30,716 nt of DNA from an uncultured Treponema sp. (GCA_937877515.1 CALFIX010000073.1:1-30716); one strand, 5' to 3'; positions 1 through 7,511 are shown, numbered from the stretch's first letter. The notes: generated by a model from the sequence alone, not told the origin. Made by a program: numbers and translations.

Positions 1-24
1 GCAGTTCTTTCAGTTTCATTTTCT

Positions 25-52
25 CAAAAAGCAAGGCGGTATCGCTACCGCC
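25..52 (-). terminator. Intrinsic terminator of the small minus-strand gene
   Basis: Read on the minus strand, a perfect 7-bp stem (GGCGGTA/TACCGCC, positions 35-52) closes on a GCGA tetraloop. It is followed by a T-rich run opposite 25-30. It lies 8 bases past the stop codon of the small gene at 60-191, so it most likely ends that transcript. Everything here is read directly from the sequence. Confidence 0.85.
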
Positions 53-59
53 CGCTATG

Positions 60-191
60 CTAGTTCTTTTTGGCTTCGGGAACTTCTTTGTTACGAACTT
101 CTTTAAGAAGCTCGACAACTTCTTCTACCTGCCCTTTTTCGAGCATGGTGATTATAAGCCCCATCAAAAGGTCAAATTCTTTGCTAGACAT
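60..191 (-). CDS. Small hypothetical protein, 43 aa, with its own promoter and terminator
   Basis: I do not recognise this 43-residue protein. It starts MSSKEFDLLMGLIITMLEKG and ends in a charged KKN tail. The composition (VEEVVELLKEV) suggests one or two amphipathic helices and no clear membrane segment. An AAGGAG ribosome site sits 7 bases before the ATG. A strong promoter at 221-250 and a GNRA hairpin terminator at 25-52 bracket it, making a one-gene unit transcribed away from the lysis and head operon. The promoter contains a palindrome, so the gene is probably repressed or autoregulated. Its position opposite the structural genes fits a small lysogeny or moron-type regulator, but that role is inference only. 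Confidence 0.7.
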   Translation of the reverse strand: MSSKEFDLLMGLIITMLEKGQVEEVVELLKEVRNKEVPEAKKN

Positions 192-220
192 ATTCAACTC
201 CTTATCTTTAAGATGGTTAC

Positions 221-250
221 AGTATACCACGCTAAAATGTGGTATGTCAA
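221..250 (-). promoter_or_regulatory. Sigma70-type promoter overlapping a palindromic operator
   Basis: On the minus strand there is a consensus -35 TTGACA (250-245), an 18-base spacer and a -10 TATACT (226-221). A 7-bp inverted repeat, ATACCAC (224-230) and GTGGTAT (239-245), fills the spacer between the two boxes. A repressor bound there would block the polymerase. The same interval lies just upstream of the plus-strand lysis genes, so it may also influence them, although I see no convincing plus-strand promoter. Confidence 0.7.
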
Positions 251-286
251 GAGGGTTTTAAAAAAAATTACAAGAGGATGCGCAGC

Positions 287-526
287 ATGAAAAACAAGGA
301 TTATTCAAAATGGCTTAAACTGTTAATTGTGGTGGTTGCCACTATTGCAAGTGTGCTTAAGTGGTTTGGTGTTTTGGGAGAGGCTACTATTCCGGAAATA
401 TGGGAAGTAGCAGCTTTTGCTTATGGCATTTCCTTAGGCACTATGGATTTTAACATTATAGCGGACACTCTGAAAGAAAAAGGAAAGGCAGGAAATGAAA
501 AAGCAGAAAGGGAGAGTGAAAGATAA
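287..526 (+). CDS. Holin-like small membrane protein, 79 aa
   Basis: This small protein has a hydrophobic segment near the N-terminus (about residues 10-30, LKLLIVVVATIASVLKWFGV). A second, weaker one follows at about 40-55, and the tail is charged (EKGKAGNEKAERESER). That layout fits a class II-type phage holin. It is the first gene of a plus-strand lysis cluster that continues with a coiled-coil membrane protein and spanins. I chose the ATG at 287 because AAGAGG lies 9 bases upstream. The in-frame ATG at 278 directly abuts that ribosome site and is less likely. Sequence alone cannot say whether this gene or the one at 1458 is the true holin. Confidence 0.6.
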   Translation: MKNKDYSKWLKLLIVVVATIASVLKWFGVLGEATIPEIWEVAAFAYGISLGTMDFNIIADTLKEKGKAGNEKAERESER

Positions 527-528
527 AA

Positions 529-879
529 ATGAATGATGAAGATAAGCTGACACAAATATTCCAGGTGTTATCAGAATTAAAAGTTGAAGTTTCTCATTTA
601 AGCCAAAGGCTTGAAAGCAAGAGCAACGATATAAAACATCTTGATGAGCGAATGAGCGAGGTTGCGACTTTAAAGGCTGAACTAAATCACCTTTTGCAGC
701 TTAACGCAGAGCAAGAAAGAATTATGACAGAGTTGCAAAAAAGAATTTCTAACATTGAAGTGAAACTTGCATTGAATGACCAGACAACAAACAAGTTTGA
801 TTATTGGTCTAAGATTGTTATCGGCGGGGTTATAACACTGCTTTTGGGTTTTATTGCGGTAAAACTTGGACTAAGATAA
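529..879 (+). CDS. XhlA-like coiled-coil membrane protein, 116 aa
   Basis: Residues about 5-90 show heptad-like charged and leucine spacing typical of a coiled coil. One C-terminal membrane helix follows (about 95-113, IVIGGVITLLLGFIAVKLG). This is the architecture of the haemolysin XhlA family of phage lysis accessory proteins, which cooperate with holins at the inner membrane. The gene follows the holin-like gene by two bases and precedes the spanin pair, which supports a lysis role. The family assignment rests on architecture, not on any specific motif. A purine-rich ribosome site (GGAGAG) lies about 12 bases upstream of the ATG. Confidence 0.6.
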   Translation: MNDEDKLTQIFQVLSELKVEVSHLSQRLESKSNDIKHLDERMSEVATLKAELNHLLQLNAEQERIMTELQKRISNIEVKLALNDQTTNKFDYWSKIVIGGVITLLLGFIAVKLGLR

Positions 880-946
880 AAAGATTAAAAATTTAAATAG
901 CAAAGTTTCTCTTTTGCCTTTATCCTTGCTTTAACAGGGGATAAAA

Positions 947-1228
947 ATGATTAAGTTTTTTTTGATTTTCGCTTTGTCAGAAACCATTGTAACAGGTGCA
1001 CTAATTCTTTTGTGGCGGAAAGCCAGCTCTAAAATAAAAAAGCAAAAGGACACTATTGAAGACCTTGCTAAGCAGCTGACAGATGCCTGGACCGATAACA
1101 ATACTCTTAGGGAAATGATTGATATTTTAAAAAGAAACAGGAAGGAAGCAGATGAAAAGATTAACGAGCTGCATAACGGGGATAGCGTTGATAATGCTAT
1201 TGACCTCTTGCAACAGCACAAAGATTAA
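947..1228 (+). CDS. Rz-like inner-membrane spanin, 93 aa
   Basis: The N-terminus is a signal-anchor helix (about residues 3-23, KFFLIFALSETIVTGALILLW). A long charged coiled coil follows (about 25-90). This is the i-spanin layout: anchored in the inner membrane with a periplasmic coiled coil that contacts the outer-membrane partner and helps fuse the two membranes at the end of lysis. The decisive context is the lipoprotein gene at 1152, which starts inside this gene in another frame, as in the lambda Rz/Rz1 pair. AGGGGA precedes the ATG at good spacing. Spanin function is inferred from architecture and overlap; there is no strong sequence signature. Confidence 0.72.
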   Translation: MIKFFLIFALSETIVTGALILLWRKASSKIKKQKDTIEDLAKQLTDAWTDNNTLREMIDILKRNRKEADEKINELHNGDSVDNAIDLLQQHKD

Positions 1229-1418
1229 GTACGTTGAAAAACCCTTTGTTCCTGAAGTTGACTTTCCTTCTTTTCCGGTTTTAACAGAGGCTGAAAGAAA
1301 TGAAGATGGAAGCGTAAACGTAAAGGAAGAATGGCTTGTACGGCTTGCAGAGTACAGGATAAGGATTGAAGAGACAGAAAAAAATTACAAGGATTTAAAA
1401 GCCTTGTATGAAAAATAA
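1152..1418 (+). CDS. Rz1-like outer-membrane spanin lipoprotein, 88 aa
   Basis: The start is a textbook lipoprotein signal: positive MKR, a hydrophobic stretch, then lipobox LLTSC with the lipidated cysteine at residue 20. The mature part has a short proline-containing stretch (FVPEVDFPSFPVL) and a helical C-terminal half. The gene begins 77 bases before the end of the i-spanin-like gene, in a different frame, and has its own ribosome site (GGAAGGAAG). The overlap and the lipoprotein signal together make an o-spanin the best call. It implies a host with an outer membrane, which fits a spirochaete. At 88 aa it is longer than lambda Rz1. Confidence 0.75.
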   Translation: MKRLTSCITGIALIMLLTSCNSTKIKYVEKPFVPEVDFPSFPVLTEAERNEDGSVNVKEEWLVRLAEYRIRIEETEKNYKDLKALYEK

Positions 1419-1440
1419 AAACTTCGCTCAAGCGAAGTTG
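1416..1440. repeat. Dispersed palindrome, copy 1
   Basis: A perfect 9-bp inverted repeat, AACTTCGCT (1420-1428) and AGCGAAGTT (1431-1439), is separated by CA. Its minus-strand reading contains the 16-base core TTCGCTTGAGCGAAGT, which is also found at 12405-12428 and 28532-28553. An A-rich run on the left means a minus-strand transcript would see hairpin plus T-run, but there is no minus-strand gene here. See the finding on the three copies. Confidence 0.7.
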
Positions 1441-1457
1441 AAGAAAAGAGGTGCTTT

Positions 1458-1628
1458 ATGAGCAAAAAAGTTTTTAATTTGGTTGTAGGGATTAGTGGCG
1501 GTGTCGCTGCTATTGCAAGTGCAGTTGTAACTTATTTAAACCCGGCGTATGCAACAGCTATTGTAGGTTCCATTGGCATTGCAGAAACTGCGGTTGTAGA
1601 AATTTGCAGCTTATTTCGGAAGGACTAA
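1458..1628 (+). CDS. Small hydrophobic holin-like protein, 56 aa
   Basis: The protein is 56 residues. It has a glycine/alanine-rich hydrophobic stretch at about residues 6-26 (FNLVVGISGGVAAIASAVVTY), a second at about 30-50 (AYATAIVGSIGIAETAVVEIC), and a basic end (RKD). Two short membrane helices and a charged tail fit a small holin. AGAGG lies 7 bases upstream of the ATG, and the endolysin candidate begins 3 bases after the stop codon. Holin and endolysin are often adjacent, so this may be the functional holin and the gene at 287 an antiholin, or the reverse. Confidence 0.6.
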   Translation: MSKKVFNLVVGISGGVAAIASAVVTYLNPAYATAIVGSIGIAETAVVEICSLFRKD

Positions 1629-1631
1629 AAA

Positions 1632-2087
1632 ATGGATATAAAGGCAAAATATTCAGGCTTACAAACTGCATTAAAAGTAAACACGGAAGCTATAAGTCAC
1701 ATAGGGGATTACGGCTGTCTTTTTCTGGCACTTTGTTCTATAGCTGAAGAGTTTAACGAATCGTATCATACCGGAAAAAGGCTTGATATTATTGCCTTTT
1801 ATCTTAAATGTAAAAAGAATGGCTGGGTTAATGAAGAATTCTTTTGTAAGGACCAAACTTCTATTTTAAAAGAAGCAACGGGAAAGAACTGGAAGAAAGA
1901 AATCCAGAAAAAATTGCCTGCAATTATACCAGATGAAATGTATACGATTGAAAAGTGGTATAACCCAAAGACGACTTTTACACACTTTAAAAGGCGGGGC
2001 TTTGATACTCTTGAATCAAGTAATACTGTAAAGAATGGTAGACTTGAAGGTTATTACTGTTACACATGCGATATAAAATCTTTTTGA
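1632..2087 (+). CDS. Probable papain/C39-like cysteine peptidase, candidate endolysin, 151 aa
   Basis: The protein has the outline of a C39-like phage peptidase. A cysteine follows Asp-Tyr-Gly (IGDYGCLFLALCSIAEEF, Cys29). A histidine sits in a short strand (FTHF, His118). It is followed by an Asp and a segment GFDTLESSNTVKNG near residues 123-136, recalling the substrate-side strand with Asp that completes such active sites. The gene closes the lysis cluster, directly after a holin-like gene, where the peptidoglycan hydrolase is expected, and no other lysin is present. The family call comes from pattern recognition and is tentative. A plain hypothetical protein remains possible. Confidence 0.5.
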   Translation: MDIKAKYSGLQTALKVNTEAISHIGDYGCLFLALCSIAEEFNESYHTGKRLDIIAFYLKCKKNGWVNEEFFCKDQTSILKEATGKNWKKEIQKKLPAIIPDEMYTIEKWYNPKTTFTHFKRRGFDTLESSNTVKNGRLEGYYCYTCDIKSF

Positions 2088-2091
2088 AAAA

Positions 2092-2127
2092 TATTTTTTT
2101 TTAAATAGATAAAATATTTTTTATAAG
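2092..2127 (+). promoter_or_regulatory. Candidate phage promoter element upstream of the head operon
   Basis: A run of T leads into AAATAGATAAAA, then a TATAAG box about 14 bases on. The same pattern recurs at 12438-12469 before the other plus-strand block. In both cases AAATAG ends 33-34 bases before the start codon. It has no recognisable -35 box. A phage-specific late promoter is an inference. Confidence 0.4.
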
Positions 2128-2141
2128 GGATAATGTAGAAC

Positions 2142-3257
2142 ATGAAAGAGATTTTTATAAGTGGTCAAATCATGCCGGAACATTGGTTGGGTGAAAATGA
2201 AGTTACTGAACAAGATGTAACTTCACAGCTTGCCAATGTTGCAGCTGGTGAGGACTGTGAAATTATAATTAATTCCCCAGGCGGAGACGTTTTTACAGCT
2301 GTTGCGATTTTTAATCATATTAGAAAATTTGCTGCTAATCACACCTGTACTGTTGTTATGCAGGGGATTGTGGGAAGTGCTGCAAGTTATATTGCATTGG
2401 CTGCAAAAGTGGGGAATGCAGAAACAAAAATAAGGGCTTATGATAATTCCATTTTCTTTATTCATAATGCACAGGCGGCAGTGTATGGGGATTATAACGA
2501 GCTTGAAAAAATGGCAGAGCTTACAAAGTCTATAAGCAACATGATTTGCGATTCTGCTTATGCAAAGGTTAGTAGTGATAGCGCAAGTGATATTCATAAG
2601 GCTATGGATGCAGAAACCTATTATTTTGGAAACGAAATAAAAGAACACGGCTATGCAGATGTAGTTGAAGGGCTTTCAGAAAGTGAAGAAACGGTAAACC
2701 TGGATAAAAATATTTTTGTTGCAAAGGCAAAAAGCGAATATAAGAATTGCATAAATCACATTCAGCAGTGGCTTGATAAATCAGAGGATAATAAAAAACT
2801 TGTAGCCAAAATGTCTGATTGTGTTATGGCAAGTTTGATGCACAGGGCATCAGAAAATAATAAAAACAATTTAGCTGAAGGCACAAACCAAAGGCTAGAG
2901 ACTATGGAGGATGACAAAATGGATGTTGCGGAATTAAAGGCAAAAAATCCTGATGTTTACAATGCAGTTTTTGAAGCTGGAGTAAAAGAGGAGCGGTCAC
3001 GTGTTTCTGCTCATTTGAAAATGGCAGGAGATAGTGGGGATGTTTCTGCTGCTGTTGATTTTATTGCAAATGGTACACCTGTTGCAGCTAACGAAGTAAC
3101 TGCAAAGTACCACGAAGTTTTCTGCAAGACACAGCTAAAGAACGCACGCCTTTCAGATAACGCACCAAGCGTAAACACACCCGCTCCTGATAAAACAGAT
3201 GTTCAGGCAGAAGCTATGAGTGAATACAAAAAACTTATGATGGGAGGAAGAAGATAA
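2142..3257 (+). CDS. ClpP-type (S14) prohead protease fused to scaffold-like region, 371 aa
   Basis: Residues about 1-180 form a ClpP-like serine protease: the oxyanion-loop NSPGGDVFTAVAIFNHI, the nucleophile in GIVGSAASY (Ser79), the catalytic histidine in FFIHNA (His108) and the closing block YYFGNEIKEHGYAD. Residues about 190-371 are charged, helical and low in motifs, as in lambda gpC-type proteins where the C-terminal part or an internal start serves as scaffold. The role is to guide and then trim the procapsid. An ATG within ATGGAGGATGACAAAATG near 2906 could give a separate scaffold product. The gene heads the head module. Its stop overlaps the decoration gene by one base. Portal and terminase are expected just upstream but are not there. 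Confidence 0.88.
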   Translation: MKEIFISGQIMPEHWLGENEVTEQDVTSQLANVAAGEDCEIIINSPGGDVFTAVAIFNHIRKFAANHTCTVVMQGIVGSAASYIALAAKVGNAETKIRAYDNSIFFIHNAQAAVYGDYNELEKMAELTKSISNMICDSAYAKVSSDSASDIHKAMDAETYYFGNEIKEHGYADVVEGLSESEETVNLDKNIFVAKAKSEYKNCINHIQQWLDKSEDNKKLVAKMSDCVMASLMHRASENNKNNLAEGTNQRLETMEDDKMDVAELKAKNPDVYNAVFEAGVKEERSRVSAHLKMAGDSGDVSAAVDFIANGTPVAANEVTAKYHEVFCKTQLKNARLSDNAPSVNTPAPDKTDVQAEAMSEYKKLMMGGRR

Positions 3258-3628
3258 TGGCTAATATTACTTCTGTAGATTATAAGAACCCGCCTTTTGC
3301 TTTAGGTGATAACTTTTATGAAGAGGCAACAGTTACTGTTCCTTCTGGTGGACTTGAACGTGGTACTATTCTTGTCCGTGATACAAGCACTAACAAGTTT
3401 GCGGCTGCAACCGCTTTAAGTCTGGTAAACGGGGCAGGTATTGCAATCTTAAGGGAAGATGTTGAAAACACCACTGATAGTGCAGCTGATGTCCATATCC
3501 GTGTTATGATTTCTGGACACGTAAACCGTGGCCTGCTTGCAAAGATTGGAAACACAGCCCTTACAGATGTCCAAGCTGATATTTTACGCAGTCAAAGTTT
3601 TATTGTCGAGAAAGTAGCTGAAGTTTAA
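3257..3628 (+). CDS. Head decoration protein (lambda gpD-like), 123 aa
   Basis: The protein matches capsid decoration proteins: a beta-rich domain with VPSGGLERGTILVRDTSTNKF near residues 28-48, GAGIAILREDVE, and a closing strand VHIRVMISGHVNRGLL. The length is close to that of lambda gpD (about 110 aa). It sits between the protease and the major capsid gene, the usual place. Trimers of such proteins bind the expanded capsid and stabilise it. Translation is tightly coupled to the protease gene through TAATG, with GGGAGGAAG upstream. Confidence 0.8.
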   Translation: MANITSVDYKNPPFALGDNFYEEATVTVPSGGLERGTILVRDTSTNKFAAATALSLVNGAGIAILREDVENTTDSAADVHIRVMISGHVNRGLLAKIGNTALTDVQADILRSQSFIVEKVAEV

Positions 3629-3657
3629 GTAAGAATAGAAAGAGGAGAAAATAGAAG

Positions 3658-4758
3658 ATGAACATTCCTGAATTTAAAGAAACCATGCTTGAAGTCTTCC
3701 TTAGTCAGCCTGACATAGGAAGAATGGGCTTTTTGTCCAGCTTTTTTAAGACTAAGCCTGAATATTTTACCAACGGCGAAAAAATTGACATTGACGTTGT
3801 AAAGCGCACTATCAAAGTAGCCCCTGTTGTAACACCTAAGAATACCGGCGCTGTAAATATTTCACAGGAAGGCTTTACAAGCAAACAGGTTACACCGCCT
3901 CTTTATGCAATGACTGCACCCGTAGAAGTTGCACAACTTATGAAGAGGAAGCCTGGCGAAACTGTTTTTGACAAGAACTATGCAAGCTGGACTGCCGAAA
4001 TGCAGAAAACCTTAATGCCTAGCTTTGAGCTTATGCAGAGCATGATCCGTGTTTCTATTGAAAATCAGGCTAGCCAGATGTTACAGACTGGTAAGGTTGA
4101 TTTGACAGACAAAGACGGTAATACAGCTTACGAGCTTGATTATGGCATGGCAGCAAGCCATAAGATTACTCCTACTACAAAGTGGGATCAGAGCGGAGCA
4201 GATCCTATTGCAGACCTTAAGGGCGCAATGAAACAAGTTCGCGATGATGGCTATGTTGATGTCACTACTGCTATTTTTGGTGCTAAGGCCTGGGAATCAT
4301 TTATTGCTAATGAAAATGTTTTAAAGCTCTTCCAGAAAGACGTTCTTAACATTGCAGCTTTGAATCCTTCTTTGCAGAACAAAGGCGCTGAATACATGGG
4401 TTACATTATGATTGGTGCTTATAAACTGAACCTTCTTTGCTATAGTGCTACATGGGAACCCTTTAACACATCCAACCGCAGACCTTTCATTGACGATGAT
4501 AAGGTTATTTTACTTCCTGATGTTGACAGCCTGGATTTCCGCCTTGTTTATGCAAATACACCCGTTATTTCTACCGGAAGCATTTTCGATGATATTATCC
4601 CGAACGATATTATTGTTGAAAACAGAATCCGCTATGGTCAGAGGGTATGGCATGACCAGAGAGCAGACGCTTTCTTTGCTGAAGTAAAGAGTCGTCCACT
4701 TTGTCTGCCGGTAAGCATTGACCGCTTTGCCGTTCTTTCTGGTACAGTTACCGTTTAA
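3658..4758 (+). CDS. Major capsid protein (phage capsid E family), 366 aa
   Basis: The length and overall pattern fit the lambda gpE family of HK97-fold major capsid proteins. The N-terminal arm is MNIPEFKETMLEVFLSQP. Residues 115-140 hold a helix ending in an ASQMLQTG block. The C-terminal part has an IVENRIRYGQRVWHDQRADAFFAEVKSRPLCLP segment typical of the family. Order relative to protease and decoration protein matches lambda-like head modules. GAGGAG lies about 10 bases before the ATG. Confidence 0.88.
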   Translation: MNIPEFKETMLEVFLSQPDIGRMGFLSSFFKTKPEYFTNGEKIDIDVVKRTIKVAPVVTPKNTGAVNISQEGFTSKQVTPPLYAMTAPVEVAQLMKRKPGETVFDKNYASWTAEMQKTLMPSFELMQSMIRVSIENQASQMLQTGKVDLTDKDGNTAYELDYGMAASHKITPTTKWDQSGADPIADLKGAMKQVRDDGYVDVTTAIFGAKAWESFIANENVLKLFQKDVLNIAALNPSLQNKGAEYMGYIMIGAYKLNLLCYSATWEPFNTSNRRPFIDDDKVILLPDVDSLDFRLVYANTPVISTGSIFDDIIPNDIIVENRIRYGQRVWHDQRADAFFAEVKSRPLCLPVSIDRFAVLSGTVTV

Positions 4759-4773
4759 TAAAAGAGGTGTGTA

Positions 4774-4995
4774 ATGGAATACGTAGTTGGTGAAAGCTGC
4801 TCTTTTATCAATAAGGGTAAACTTTATAAGGCTGGGGATAAAATAGATGGCTCTATCTTTTCAAATGATAAAGATTTTGCTGCTATGGTAAAAGCCGGCT
4901 TTATAAAAGAAGTCAAGGCAGAAGAAGCTAAGACTGAAGAAGCTAAGACTGAAGAAACGGAAAAGAAAACAAAGAAAAAGGAAGAAAAGAAATGA
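4774..4995 (+). CDS. Small head-module protein with Lys/Glu repeat tail, 73 aa
   Basis: The folded-looking part (about residues 1-45) has the short beta pattern of small phage proteins that begin with a YVVGESCSFINKGKLYKAGDKI-type segment. The rest is a low-complexity tail of AKTEE repeats and lysines. I cannot assign a function. Position after the capsid gene suggests a head-completion or head-tail connector role. AGAGGTG precedes the ATG. The stop overlaps the next start by 4 bases (ATGA). Confidence 0.65.
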   Translation: MEYVVGESCSFINKGKLYKAGDKIDGSIFSNDKDFAAMVKAGFIKEVKAEEAKTEEAKTEETEKKTKKKEEKK

Positions 4996-5369
4996 ATTTG
5001 AACGTGCTGGCCGAACAGGATTTATCTTGTACTCTTGAAGATATTGACAATGGCTTTGCACGTGAATTCACTTTGTATGATACCAAGAATGCTTCTTATG
5101 AGCTTTGCGGTATTATAAACGATATTTCTTTGGTTTTTGATACTGAAGGGAATGCGATAAGCGGCAGGGCAATTACTATTTCTTACCGCTTATCAAAACT
5201 TGTTGATAGTAGCGGGAATTATATAAGGCCCGCTACTGGCTGGCAAGCTGCATGGCTAGACATGAGCGGAAATGAAGTAAAGGCTTTTGTCAGGGATTTT
5301 AATCCGGATAGGCGGCTTGGAATAGGGCTTCTTGTTTTAGATTTGGAGTTTGGTAAAAGTGGAGATTAA
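4992..5369 (+). CDS. Putative head-tail joining protein, 125 aa
   Basis: The protein is beta-rich, with segments FTLYDTKNASYELCGIINDISLVFDTEGNAISGRAITISYRLSKL and a closing strand LLVLDLEFGK. The fold pattern and place between capsid and tail genes resemble lambda gpFII-like or other head-closure proteins that seal the capsid and dock the tail. No single motif proves it. The gene overlaps both neighbours, which points to translational coupling within the head operon. Confidence 0.5.
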   Translation: MNLNVLAEQDLSCTLEDIDNGFAREFTLYDTKNASYELCGIINDISLVFDTEGNAISGRAITISYRLSKLVDSSGNYIRPATGWQAAWLDMSGNEVKAFVRDFNPDRRLGIGLLVLDLEFGKSGD

Positions 5370-6003
5370 CAGGCTTTTAAGTGACCCTGACAATGTTGAG
5401 ATTGTGCGGGACCAAGTGGCAGGGATTCTTGCTTTAGAATTAGAAAACCAATACAACCTTGCTCTTGAAGATGAAGATTTAAAGAAGCCTGAAGATTACA
5501 AGGTTAAGGTTTATATTGAGAACGATGAGCCGTGGGCCGTTCAAGATGAAGAAAATCCTTTTCCTGCCATTAATGTATCTTTTGACCATTATACAATTGA
5601 TACAGATGATGGTTCTAAAGACAGGATTATTAATGCTCTGTATTACATTGATTGTTATACATCCGGAAACTATGACGGGGAAGGACTTGCGGGCCGTGTT
5701 GCAAAAATAAAAAGCATGAAGGTTGCCAGACTTGTAAGGAACATTTTGCAGGCTGCGAACTACCGTTATTTAAAGTTGAGGGGAATTGTAAATAGTCAAA
5801 GTATTACCGAGTGTAATAGCGGGGTTATTAAGGACCCTGCGGGAGCTGTAAAAGTTGGCGTACAGAGGATAAAACTTGAAGTTGAACTTTTTGAGGATAG
5901 CCCCCAGATAGAAAGGGATAACTTAGAAATAATGGACTTTACCTGCAGGACCACCACAGGGGAAGTTCTTTTGAATATAGACGAAGAGTACGAGGAGGAA
6001 TAA
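5359..6003 (+). CDS. Putative tail terminator/neck protein, 214 aa
   Basis: It contains VYIENDEPWAVQDEENPFPAINVSFDHYTID and a second half with a LVRNILQAANYRYLKLRGIV helix. This resembles the neck or tail-completion proteins that precede the sheath gene in Mu-like phages. I prefer the GTG at 5359, since GGAG lies 10 bases upstream, over the TTG at 5350, which leaves only one base of spacing. It overlaps the previous gene by 11 bases. A stop codon embedded in GAGGAGGAATAA provides the ribosome site of the sheath gene. The functional call is mainly positional. Confidence 0.55.
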   Translation: MEINRLLSDPDNVEIVRDQVAGILALELENQYNLALEDEDLKKPEDYKVKVYIENDEPWAVQDEENPFPAINVSFDHYTIDTDDGSKDRIINALYYIDCYTSGNYDGEGLAGRVAKIKSMKVARLVRNILQAANYRYLKLRGIVNSQSITECNSGVIKDPAGAVKVGVQRIKLEVELFEDSPQIERDNLEIMDFTCRTTTGEVLLNIDEEYEEE

Positions 6004-6005
6004 AA

Positions 6006-7511
6006 ATGGGTCTTAGTCAAAGTGCTATTTCGCGTGTTGTTGGCGTTGAAATGACTTATAAGAGTTTTAGTAAAAACGGAGCACAGCTTTTACCCCAACG
6101 CCTTGCCGTTTTTGGTCAGGCAAGTGAAGGGGTAACTTATCCTGATGAAAAATATGAGGGTGAAGGAAGTGCTGCCGCTGTTGCAAATAGATTCGGCTGG
6201 GGCAGCCCTTTACATCTTGCAGCTTTACAGCTTTATCCAGAAAACGGAACAGGGGCCTCTTTCCCTGTTGATTTTATTCCAGTTGAGGCAGGCGCAGGTG
6301 CAGCTGCAGCTGCAGGTGGAATTATAATTAATGGAGATGCTAGCGCAAACGGAAGCGGTAAGATTTATATTGGCGGAAAGAAGTGTGAGTTTTCCGTTAG
6401 CAAAGGGGACAGTGCAGCTGTTATAATGGGCAATATTGCAGCTGCTATAAACAGTGTGCTTGAAATGCCTGCTACTGCTAAAGTTGAAACTAAAGAAACA
6501 GGAGGTTCTACAGTTACACAGGTTACGTTGACTGCAAAATGGAAAGGCGAAAGCGGTAACGGTATTAAAATTGTAATAGACGCAAACTTAACAGGCGCGA
6601 CCGTTACTCTTATAACTTTTTCCGGCGGTGCCACTGACCCTTCAACAACTCTTTCTTCTGCTTTTGCAAAAATGGGCGGAGTTTGGTATACGTGCCTTCT
6701 TAACACCTGGAACTATAATAATACCGGAATTCTTGACCTCTTTAAGGCAGAGGGTGAAAGAAGATGGGGAGTTATGGTTAAGCAGCCTTGCTTTAGTATT
6801 GTTGGTTGTACTGACAATTTTGCTGCTAGAACAGCTACTACAGATGTTAGGAAAGACGATTATATTAACGCTTTAGGTGTTTCTGTAGGTTCGCCAGAAC
6901 TTCCTTTAAGCATTGCGGCCCGTTATGCCTTTTTTGCTCTTGAAACTTTTGACAAGAACCCGGCACAAGATGTTAAGGACACTCTTACAGGATTGCTTGC
7001 AGGAAGCGAGGAAGAGCAAGAAGAGTATACAGTGCGTAATAACGCCCAGAACAAAGGAAGCTCAACAAACGTTCGGCTTGCTGGTAAAAACGGCTGCGCG
7101 GTAATGAATGACTTTATTACCATGTATCACCCGGACACTGAGGGAAAGTATCCCAGCAAGAAGTACGTGGTTGATATTGTTAAGCTGCAAAATATTTGCT
7201 ACAACGTGCGCCTGATCATGGAACAGGACGATTTGAAAGGAGCCCCTCTTGTAGCAGATGGCGATGTTGTAACTAATCCTAAGGCGGTACAGCCAAAGGT
7301 TATTGTGGGGTATTTCTACAACCTTGCAGACAGTCTTGTTAAAAATGCAATTATTACCGACGCTGCTTATACAAAGAAAAACATGACTGTTGCAATCGAT
7401 GACGAAAACCCAAAAAGATTAAACACTACGTTCCCTGTAAAACTTTCTGGAAACATAGAAGTTAGCAGTAATGATATTTATTTTGCTTTTAACACTGGAA
7501 GTGCGGCATAA
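6006..7511 (+). CDS. Contractile tail sheath protein (Mu gpL-like), 501 aa
   Basis: The protein has the size and layout of Mu/P2-type sheath proteins: an N-terminal domain opening MGLSQSAISRVVGVEMTYKSF, an alanine- and glycine-rich middle (about residues 90-220), and a C-terminal domain with KYVVDIVKLQNICYNVRLIMEQDDLKG and GNIEVSSNDIYFAF, which forms the interlocking sheath lattice. Contraction of this sheath drives the tube through the host envelope. The tube gene follows 11 bases later, the standard pair. This gene establishes the phage as a myovirus. Confidence 0.88.
   Translation: MGLSQSAISRVVGVEMTYKSFSKNGAQLLPQRLAVFGQASEGVTYPDEKYEGEGSAAAVANRFGWGSPLHLAALQLYPENGTGASFPVDFIPVEAGAGAAAAAGGIIINGDASANGSGKIYIGGKKCEFSVSKGDSAAVIMGNIAAAINSVLEMPATAKVETKETGGSTVTQVTLTAKWKGESGNGIKIVIDANLTGATVTLITFSGGATDPSTTLSSAFAKMGGVWYTCLLNTWNYNNTGILDLFKAEGERRWGVMVKQPCFSIVGCTDNFAARTATTDVRKDDYINALGVSVGSPELPLSIAARYAFFALETFDKNPAQDVKDTLTGLLAGSEEEQEEYTVRNNAQNKGSSTNVRLAGKNGCAVMNDFITMYHPDTEGKYPSKKYVVDIVKLQNICYNVRLIMEQDDLKGAPLVADGDVVTNPKAVQPKVIVGYFYNLADSLVKNAIITDAAYTKKNMTVAIDDENPKRLNTTFPVKLSGNIEVSSNDIYFAFNTGSAA

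Noticed and set aside
2223..2648. Minus-strand open frame, 141 codons, inside the ClpP protease gene
   Set aside because: Antisense to catalytic motifs of the protease, cysteine/isoleucine-rich shadow with no ribosome site.
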